This document shows, piece after piece, positions 56,774 to 64,000 of a stretch of DNA of 64,000 nucleotides. The notes below the pieces were generated by a model. The model was not told the DNA's origin, did not search any database, and was given only the letters and a program-made list of their open reading frames with translations. The stretch comes from an uncultured Pelagibacteraceae bacterium. GTDB lineage: Bacteria > Pseudomonadota > Alphaproteobacteria > Pelagibacterales > Pelagibacteraceae. Every line of letters starts with the position of its first letter. Within the stretch, counting starts at the first letter, position 1. Location of the stretch: contig CACOGI010000001.1 of assembly GCA_902626725.1 (NCBI GenBank), positions 202,001-266,000 of the forward strand, written 5' to 3'. A program made the translations under genes and the position numbers.

Positions 56774-58255
56774 CTAACCCATTGTAAATGGATCAGTCAT
56801 CGGTTTGTCTGATGAATTATACCATGTGGTTTTTATTCTTGTATATTCTTTTATAGACTCAATTCCTGCCTCTTTACCATAACCACTATCTTTAATGCCA
56901 CCGAAAGGAGCCATTGGAGAGATTAATCGGTAAGTATTTATGAAAACTATGCCAGCACGTATTGCTTTAGATACTCTTAAGCCACGTGCAAAGTTAGAGG
57001 TATAAACTCCAGAAGAAAGTCCATATTTATTATCATTCATTTTATTTATTACCTCATCTTCTTTATCAAATTTCATAACTGATAATATTGGACCAAATAA
57101 TTCATTTTCTGCAGCAGGAAGGTTATGATTTTTACATTCTATAATTGTTGCTGGAAAATAGTAACCCTTATTTGAAACAGAAGATCTTTTTCCACCACAT
57201 CTAATCTTTCCACCTTGTTGAATTGTTGCTTTAATATTTTTTTCTATTTTTTCTAATTGTTTAAAACTATTTAAAGGACCCATTTGAGTATCTTTTTCCA
57301 TTGGGCCACCTAATTTTATTTTTTCAGCTTTAGAAATTAATTTTTTTAAAAATTGGTCATAAATATTAGATTGTAAATAAAGTCTAGAACCTGCAATACA
57401 ACTTTGACCACTTGCTCCAAAAATTCCTGCAGTTATACCATTTAAAGCATTTTCTTGATCAGCATCATCAAATACCACAACTGGACTTTTGCCACCAAGT
57501 TCCAAGCTTACTTGAGATAAATTTTCTGCAGAGTTTTTGACAATATGTTTTGCAGTTTCTGGCCCACCAGTGAATGCTATTCTTTCTACAAGGTTGTGCG
57601 TAGTCAAAGCTTTTCCACAAGGCTCACCTAAACCAGTAATTATATTAATAACTCCATTTGGTAATCCAGCTTTATCTATTAATTTTGCAAACTCTAAAAG
57701 AGTTACGGGTGCAAGTTCAGATGCTTTAATTACAACTGTATTCCCCATAGCAAGAGCTGGAGCAAGTTTGACAGCTGTTAAAAGCATTTGAGAATTCCAA
57801 GGAATAATAGCAGCCACAACGCCTATAGGAATTCTTGTTGTTGTAACTTGCATATCTGGTTTATCTATCGGAACAACAGTTCCTTCCACTTTGTCAGCCA
57901 AACCTGCGAAGTAATCATAATACTCTGCTATATAATTTGCCTGAGTTTTCGTTTCTCTATAAAGTTTACCAGTATCAATAGTTTCTATTTTACCAAGATG
58001 TTCTGCATTAGCTCTTAGTTGATCAGCAATTAATCTCAAATATTTTGCTCTCTCTCTTGGATGAAGCGTAGACCAATTATTATCAAAAGCTCTTTGAGCT
58101 GATTGAACAGCTTTATCTACATCCTTTTCATTTGCCTCAGGAACAGTTGCCCAAACTTCATTATTTTCAGGATTTAATGTTTCAATTTTCTTTCCAGAGG
58201 ATGAGTCTATCCATTCACCATTGATGTACATTTTAAAATTTTGAATTTTTGACAT
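56774..58255 (-). CDS. NAD(P)-dependent aldehyde dehydrogenase
   Basis: LELGGKSPVVVFDDAD, GQSCIAGSRLYLQ catalytic Cys motif. Confidence 0.94.
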   Translation of the reverse strand: MSKIQNFKMYINGEWIDSSSGKKIETLNPENNEVWATVPEANEKDVDKAVQSAQRAFDNNWSTLHPRERAKYLRLIADQLRANAEHLGKIETIDTGKLYRETKTQANYIAEYYDYFAGLADKVEGTVVPIDKPDMQVTTTRIPIGVVAAIIPWNSQMLLTAVKLAPALAMGNTVVIKASELAPVTLLEFAKLIDKAGLPNGVINIITGLGEPCGKALTTHNLVERIAFTGGPETAKHIVKNSAENLSQVSLELGGKSPVVVFDDADQENALNGITAGIFGASGQSCIAGSRLYLQSNIYDQFLKKLISKAEKIKLGGPMEKDTQMGPLNSFKQLEKIEKNIKATIQQGGKIRCGGKRSSVSNKGYYFPATIIECKNHNLPAAENELFGPILSVMKFDKEDEVINKMNDNKYGLSSGVYTSNFARGLRVSKAIRAGIVFINTYRLISPMAPFGGIKDSGYGKEAGIESIKEYTRIKTTWYNSSDKPMTDPFTMG

Positions 58256-59038
58256 TTAATTATTAATAAAATTTTTAATTTTCATATTAACATCATCTGC
58301 ACATTCTATACTACATAGATGTTTTCCATTTTTAATTTCAATATAAGTAGAATTAACAAGGTCTTTTACTAATTCTTTAGACATTGCTGGAGTAGAACCA
58401 ACATCATCTGAACCAGTTATTACCAAAGTTTTTCTGTCTATCTTTCTTATAGCTTCAAAATCATCATAATGATTAGCAAATAATTCATAAGCTTTGAGAA
58501 AATTTTTATGATCCTTTGGTTCTTTGTTTAGTATTTTCATAAACAAATCATAAGTTTTTGGGTTACTCTCAAGATATTTATCACTAAACCATCTTTTTAA
58601 GGCTTGTTTTGATATTGGTTTATTTAATTTTGCCTGATTATATCTATCTAATACAAGTGACCTTTCTTCATCTGATCTTTTATAAGTTGTTCCAATTAAT
58701 ATAAGTTTTTCAACTTTTTTTTGAAAATGAGATGAAAAATCTAATGCAATCAAAGAGCCTAAAGAAAAACCAATAAGATTTATTTTCTCAACACCCAAAT
58801 GATCTAAAATTTCTAAAAGCTGATTAGAAAAATCCTGTAGACTAAGTTTGTCTTTATCACACGGTGTTTTTCCGTGTCCTAATAAATCATAAGTTAGAGT
58901 TGAATATTCATTGAAGTAATTGATTTGATAATCCCACATTTGATGATCAAGACCTACTCCATGGATAAATACAATAGGTACAGAATTTTTTTTATTAAAA
59001 GAGTAATAATTTTGATTTGGATCAAAATTTTGGGACAT
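58256..59038 (-). CDS. Alpha/beta hydrolase
   Basis: VFIHGVGLDHQMWD oxyanion region, GFSLGSLIAL nucleophile elbow. Confidence 0.9.
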   Translation of the reverse strand: MSQNFDPNQNYYSFNKKNSVPIVFIHGVGLDHQMWDYQINYFNEYSTLTYDLLGHGKTPCDKDKLSLQDFSNQLLEILDHLGVEKINLIGFSLGSLIALDFSSHFQKKVEKLILIGTTYKRSDEERSLVLDRYNQAKLNKPISKQALKRWFSDKYLESNPKTYDLFMKILNKEPKDHKNFLKAYELFANHYDDFEAIRKIDRKTLVITGSDDVGSTPAMSKELVKDLVNSTYIEIKNGKHLCSIECADDVNMKIKNFINN

Positions 59039-59042
59039 TAGA

Positions 59043-59630
59043 TTATTTGGGATCTAATCCCATTTCTTTCATATCTTGATAACGATCTCCAGTTCTAGCG
59101 TGAGCTCTTCCACTTGAAGCACCACCAATTGCAATTACAATTTCATCATTAAATGGTGCATCATGAATAGTAAATTCATGAGTCAAATAATACGGTCTTA
59201 AACCAGAGTCTGTTTTATGCATCATAGGAATAGATATTTTAGACCCTGCAGGTCCTCTTGTATTTGTAAAACTTAAATACGAAGTACCACCAACAGCATC
59301 TCTAAATTTATTTCCAAATCTTAAAGTATGAATAAAAGCTGATGCATGTTCTATTTCACCATTCAATCCTACAGTGCCAGCTTTTCCATAAGCTAAAATT
59401 TTTTCAGGTGATCCAATTTCTTTAATTAATTCTGGTACTAATATATCACCAAGTTTTGGAGCTAAATCTAAAATGATTGGTTTTAAATCTTCAACAAATC
59501 CTTGTTCAGCCCAAGGGTTTTTAAAAACAGCTGCAACCGAAACCATCAAAACTGGTTCTTTAGCATCTTTTCCACCTTCAACAAAAGTTTTATCTACAAA
59601 TTTTGTAAACTTCCTTAATTCAAGTTTCAC
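59043..59630 (-). CDS. Amino acid synthesis family protein (PF06684/DUF1185), GTG start
   Basis: AYGKAGTVGLNGEIEHASAFIHTLRFGNKFRDAVGG; recognised PF06684-type sequence. Confidence 0.8.
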   Translation of the reverse strand: MKLELRKFTKFVDKTFVEGGKDAKEPVLMVSVAAVFKNPWAEQGFVEDLKPIILDLAPKLGDILVPELIKEIGSPEKILAYGKAGTVGLNGEIEHASAFIHTLRFGNKFRDAVGGTSYLSFTNTRGPAGSKISIPMMHKTDSGLRPYYLTHEFTIHDAPFNDEIVIAIGGASSGRAHARTGDRYQDMKEMGLDPK

Positions 59631-60796
59631 TAACTGGCTTTCTCTATATTGTCGTTATCAAAATTAATTTTAGGTATTACTTCATCATTAAATAGTTTTA
59701 TACTTCTCATACAAGCTTTGTGATCAATTCCAGGAAAGTTTGACCAAACTTGTAAGTTTTGTAAGTTTAATTCTGATTTCAATTCATTAATTTTATTGAC
59801 TACATATTCAGGGGTACCAAATAATAAATTTCTTTTATGTAAGAAATCATAGTTTAGAAGATCTAATTTATGCTTTGTCTCTGGCAATTCTTCACCTGGG
59901 TCCATATGATTTCCCAAACCTCTCCAATGACAAACCCATCTCATATAATTTATAATGTGTTCCCCAGCTAATTTTTCTGCTTCCTCCATTGTTTCTGCAA
60001 CAAACATATCCCTAACTAAAGAAATTCCTTCTCCTAATGCAACATCTCTATTTTCAGCTTTAGATTTTGCATCTCTATATATCTCAAATCTTTTCTTCAA
60101 AGCTTTAACAGTAGGTATCCACATTATAGTGTTAAGACCGTTTTGTGCTGCCCATTCTATTGACCTTGCACCGTCTACCACCTGCCAAATTGGAGGATGA
60201 GGCGCTTGTTTTGGTTTTGGAACAATACTTATTTTTTTAATTTCATTTGTTTTTGTATCTAAAAATTTTTCGCTTGGTGGGCTCATATCATGCTGCCATA
60301 CAAAATTTGGTGACGGATAAGTATAAAATTCTCCCTTATGACTAAAAAATTCTTCCGTCCAAGCTTTTTTCATTATAGTTAAAGTTTCTTCAAATAATCT
60401 AAAGTTTTTAGCCTGATCTTTAAGATCAGCCTCTTTATTCATATTTATTGCTTCTCTTCCATAAATACCTCTACCAATTCCAACTTCAACTCTTCCATTG
60501 GATAATTGATCTAATAAGGCAATGTCTTCAGCTAATCTTATAGGGTTATGGAAAGTAATAACATTACAAGCTTGTCCTATTCTAATTTGTTTAGTTCTCG
60601 CAGCTGCATCAACACCCATCATTAAAGGATTTGTACAGGATTCCATTCCTTCATGATTAAAGTGATGCTCTGTATACCAAATAGAGTTCCAATTATTTTC
60701 ATCACAATAAGTAGTGATCTCCTTAGTTTCATCTAATAATTGTTTATACGGTTTATGATCCCAGTTTGTGGTATTGCAAAAGTAACCGAATTTCAT
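59630..60796 (-). CDS. LLM class flavin-dependent oxidoreductase (luciferase-like monooxygenase)
   Basis: FGYFCNTTNW; LSNGRVEVGIGRGIYGREA; RBS AAGGAGG upstream. Confidence 0.9.
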   Translation of the reverse strand: MKFGYFCNTTNWDHKPYKQLLDETKEITTYCDENNWNSIWYTEHHFNHEGMESCTNPLMMGVDAAARTKQIRIGQACNVITFHNPIRLAEDIALLDQLSNGRVEVGIGRGIYGREAINMNKEADLKDQAKNFRLFEETLTIMKKAWTEEFFSHKGEFYTYPSPNFVWQHDMSPPSEKFLDTKTNEIKKISIVPKPKQAPHPPIWQVVDGARSIEWAAQNGLNTIMWIPTVKALKKRFEIYRDAKSKAENRDVALGEGISLVRDMFVAETMEEAEKLAGEHIINYMRWVCHWRGLGNHMDPGEELPETKHKLDLLNYDFLHKRNLLFGTPEYVVNKINELKSELNLQNLQVWSNFPGIDHKACMRSIKLFNDEVIPKINFDNDNIEKAS

Positions 60797-60936
60797 TCTA
60801 ACCTCCTTAAATAATTAAATCTAAGACGATTGATCCCACTTTCGTATTTTGTAAATATCGACGAGTTATGTATCGCTCAAACAAGACTGTAATTTAACTA
60901 GACTATTTAATCAATATATATTTAATCAAGCTTTAA

Positions 60937-61680
60937 ATGAAATTAACTAAGATTGAACCAAAATATCTAAAAAAGCATAATCCAAGAGTAGGATTAATTA
61001 CATTGGCTAGTGATTTTAGAATCGAAAAAGACTTTAATAATGTAATTTATGGTAAGGACATAGATTTATATTGCAATAGAATCAAATGTTACAATCCTTT
61101 AACAAATGAAACATTAAAAAAAATGGCAGATGATATTCCAAAAGTTACGGAGGATATTTTGCCAGATCAAAATTTAGACTGCGTTGCTTATGGATGTACT
61201 TCAGGAACAATTGCTGCAGGTTATCAATCAATTTTTGAAAAAATAAATTCGGTAAAACCAAATACCAAAGTCACAACACCGATAACATCAGCAATTAATG
61301 CTCTTAAAAGATTGAAGATAAAAAAATTATCAATTTTTACCCCCTATACTGATGAAATAAATCAATCTGTAATTAATTATTTTAAAAAAGAAAATATAGA
61401 AATTAATGAACTTTCTTATTTTGATATTGCCTCAGATCTAGATATTGGAAAAGTTGATCCACAATATATTTTTGAAACACTTACAAAAATAGATTTATCA
61501 AAGAGCGAAGCTTTGTTTGTTTCTTGTACTGCATTACCAGTACTTTCAGTAATTAATGAATTAGAAAAAAAAATAAATAAAGTTGTCCTATCAAGTAACC
61601 AAACTTTAATTTGGGATACTCTTAGGGAAATAAATTATAATAATAAAGTTGAAGGTTTTGGTGAATTATTTAATAATTAA
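60937..61680 (+). CDS. Asp/Glu racemase / maleate isomerase-like (EutA-type) protein
   Basis: Two catalytic-Cys contexts AYGCTSGTIAAG and FVSCTALPVLSV. Confidence 0.8.
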   Translation: MKLTKIEPKYLKKHNPRVGLITLASDFRIEKDFNNVIYGKDIDLYCNRIKCYNPLTNETLKKMADDIPKVTEDILPDQNLDCVAYGCTSGTIAAGYQSIFEKINSVKPNTKVTTPITSAINALKRLKIKKLSIFTPYTDEINQSVINYFKKENIEINELSYFDIASDLDIGKVDPQYIFETLTKIDLSKSEALFVSCTALPVLSVINELEKKINKVVLSSNQTLIWDTLREINYNNKVEGFGELFNN

Positions 61681-61683
61681 TTT

Positions 61684-62853
61684 ATGAATTTTACTAACGA
61701 AGAATACAAATCTAGATTAAAAAAAGTTCAGGCTTTAATGCAAGAAAAAGGTATTGAGCTTTTAATTTCACAAGACCCATCTAATATGAATTATCTAACT
61801 GGTTATGATGCTTGGTCATTTTATTATGCCCAATGTGTAATAGTACATGTTAATGCTGATGAGCCTATTTGTTTTGTTAGAAATCAAGATGCTGGTGGAG
61901 CGTATATTAAAACTTATCTAAAGGATGAAAATATAATTAAGTACCATGAGAAATATATTCATACTTGGCCACTACATCCTTATGATGCTCTTGTAGATCT
62001 TATTAAAGAGAGAAAGTGGGATAAACTTTCTATAGGACTAGAAATGGATAGCCACTATTTCACAGCTTATTGTTATGAAAAAATCAAACAAGGTTTACCT
62101 AATGCTAAAGTTTTAGATTGTGAAAGATTAGTTAATTGGGTGAGAGTAGTAAAATCAGATGCTGAAATAAAGTTTATGAAAGCAGCAGCTCAAATTACTG
62201 AATTAGGAATGAAAAAAGCTTTTGAAGCTATTAGCCCTGGAGTAAGACAATGCGATGCTGTTTCAGAAATATGGTCTACTTTAATTAAAGGAACACCAGA
62301 ATTTGGTGGAGATTACGCTTCAATAGTACCAATGCTGCCTACTGGAAAAGGAACTTCAGCATCACATCTAACTTGGTCTGAGGATAAATTTATAGAGGGT
62401 GAAGCCACAATTATTGAGATATCTGGAGTAAATAAAAAATATCATTGTCCTATGGCTAGAACAGTTTTACTTGGAAAACCAGATCAAAAGAAAATTGATA
62501 CCATGAAAAAAACGAACGAAGCACTACAAGCCGGTATTGATAAAGTAAAATCAGGAAATACAGCGGATGATGTTGCCCAAGCATTTTGGAAAGTATTAGA
62601 TAAATATGGAATTGAAAAAACTTCAAGAACTGGATATTCGATTGGAATTGGTTATCCACCAGATTGGGGAGAGCATACTTTGAATATCTCAAAGGGTGAT
62701 ATGACGGTATTACAACCTAACGTTACTTTTCATATGATCGCTGTAATGCAATTTGGAAATTGGGGAGTTGAGGCATCAGAGGCGATTAGAGTTACAGATA
62801 AAGGATCTGAATTATTTTGCAATTTTTCTAAAGAACTTCATATTAAAAGCTAA
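61684..62853 (+). CDS. M24 family hydrolase, ectoine hydrolase (DoeA/EutD)-like
   Basis: ISQDPSNMNYLTGYDAWSFYYAQCVIV creatinase-type N-domain; C-domain GIGYPPDWGEHTLNI. Confidence 0.78.
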   Translation: MNFTNEEYKSRLKKVQALMQEKGIELLISQDPSNMNYLTGYDAWSFYYAQCVIVHVNADEPICFVRNQDAGGAYIKTYLKDENIIKYHEKYIHTWPLHPYDALVDLIKERKWDKLSIGLEMDSHYFTAYCYEKIKQGLPNAKVLDCERLVNWVRVVKSDAEIKFMKAAAQITELGMKKAFEAISPGVRQCDAVSEIWSTLIKGTPEFGGDYASIVPMLPTGKGTSASHLTWSEDKFIEGEATIIEISGVNKKYHCPMARTVLLGKPDQKKIDTMKKTNEALQAGIDKVKSGNTADDVAQAFWKVLDKYGIEKTSRTGYSIGIGYPPDWGEHTLNISKGDMTVLQPNVTFHMIAVMQFGNWGVEASEAIRVTDKGSELFCNFSKELHIKS

Positions 62854-62905
62854 TTTTTAATGGTTGATATTTATACATACAAATGTTTTAAAGATATTTA
62901 AAATT

Positions 62906-63991
62906 ATGGCCTTAAAAAAAGACTTCGTAAAATTCGATAAAGTTGACAAAAGCTATGACGGTAAAGTTTTAGTTGTCAAAGATCTTCAATTGGATATTGA
63001 AGAAGGTGAATTTGTAACGATGTTGGGACCATCAGGTTCTGGTAAAACAACATGTTTAATGATGTTAGCTGGTTTTGAAACACCAACTAATGGTGAAATA
63101 TATTTAGATGGAAAAGCCATCTCAAGTATTCCTCCTCATAAAAGAGGTATCGGAATGGTATTTCAAAACTATGCATTATTTCCACATATGACTGTTTATG
63201 AAAACTTAGCTTTCCCTTTAAGAGTAAGAAAAATTCCAAAAGATGAGGCTGATAAGAAAATTGATAAAGCATTATCAATGGTATCGTTACAAGGTTTTGC
63301 ATCAAGAATGCCAGGACAATTATCTGGAGGACAGCAACAAAGGGTTGCGGTTGCAAGATCATTAGTGTTTGATCCACAATTAGTTTTAATGGATGAGCCC
63401 TTAGGAGCGTTGGATAAGAATTTAAGAGAAAGCATGCAATATGAAATTAAACACATTCATGAAAGTATTGGGGTAACAGTTGTTTATGTTACTCACGATC
63501 AAAGTGAAGCATTAACAATGTCAAATCGTATCGCAGTATTTAATGATGGAAAAGTGCAACAACTTTCAAGTCCAGATGAATTATATGAAAAACCAGTTAA
63601 TTCTTTTGTGGCAGAGTTTATAGGTGAGAACAACACATTTAATGGTGAAGTCTCTGATATTTCAGGCGGAAAATGTAAAGTCAAATTATCTAATGCTGAA
63701 ATAATTGCAAATCCAATATCTGTTAAGTCTAAGGGAGAGAGAACTAAAGTTTCATTGCGACCAGAAAGGGCTTTGATCAATCCTAAAGATAAGATGGACA
63801 ACATTCATAATGGCAAAATTGAAGAAGTTATCTATCATGGAGATCATACTAGAGTTAGAATAAATCTTTTAGGCAACCCTGAGTTTATTTTAAAAGTGCC
63901 AAACAGTTCCGCTAATCTTGACATCAAACTTGGCAACGAAATAAAGATTGGTTGGAATAGCGAAGATGCACGGGCGCTAGACCCAAAATAA
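62906..63991 (+). CDS. ABC transporter ATP-binding protein, PotA-like (spermidine/putrescine class)
   Basis: GPSGSGKTTCLMMLAGFE, LSGGQQQRVAVARSL, C-terminal TOBE; start trimmed to ATG 62906. Confidence 0.92.
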   Translation: MALKKDFVKFDKVDKSYDGKVLVVKDLQLDIEEGEFVTMLGPSGSGKTTCLMMLAGFETPTNGEIYLDGKAISSIPPHKRGIGMVFQNYALFPHMTVYENLAFPLRVRKIPKDEADKKIDKALSMVSLQGFASRMPGQLSGGQQQRVAVARSLVFDPQLVLMDEPLGALDKNLRESMQYEIKHIHESIGVTVVYVTHDQSEALTMSNRIAVFNDGKVQQLSSPDELYEKPVNSFVAEFIGENNTFNGEVSDISGGKCKVKLSNAEIIANPISVKSKGERTKVSLRPERALINPKDKMDNIHNGKIEEVIYHGDHTRVRINLLGNPEFILKVPNSSANLDIKLGNEIKIGWNSEDARALDPK

Positions 63992-64000
63992 ACCTTATAG

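Noticed and set aside
63087-63804. Three minus-strand ORFs within the PotA-like ATPase gene
   Set aside because: Antisense shadows of conserved ABC ATPase motifs.

Overview
AT-rich, very compact bacterial chromosome segment. Gene content, order and protein sequences look like a SAR11 / Candidatus Pelagibacter-type alphaproteobacterium (inference from recall, no search run). About 50 protein genes cover nearly the whole window: cpoB(partial)-tilS-ftsH-folP-glmM-thiD-purA, rpoH, rluD, an ABC exporter, sua5, xseB-ispA-dxs, aroC, pdxH, ispB, S49 peptidase, glyQS, ppdK, nadA-nadC, thyX, mrp, hflKC-degP-miaA, ilvBNC-leuA-mreBCD-mrdAB, a dadA/EamA/2-hydroxyacid dehydrogenase/HDAC-like group, msrB, grx, a LIV-type ABC transporter, and a divergent catabolic cluster (LLM monooxygenase, PF06684 protein, hydrolase, ALDH / EutA-like, DoeA-like M24, ABC ATPase). 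No CRISPR, IS or prophage was seen. Non-coding features found by reading: tRNA-Arg(TCG), tRNA-Leu(GAG), a minus-strand circularly permuted (two-piece) tmRNA with tag ANESYALAA and a 12-nt spacer between the pieces, a SAM-II/SAM-V-like riboswitch with its own promoter ahead of a 55-aa ORF missing from the ORF track, a candidate small RNA/terminator near 49.5 kb, and a strong livJ terminator. The most interesting items are the riboswitch plus 55-aa ORF, the permuted tmRNA overlapping the called thyX ORF, and the divergent catabolic cluster at 56-64 kb.
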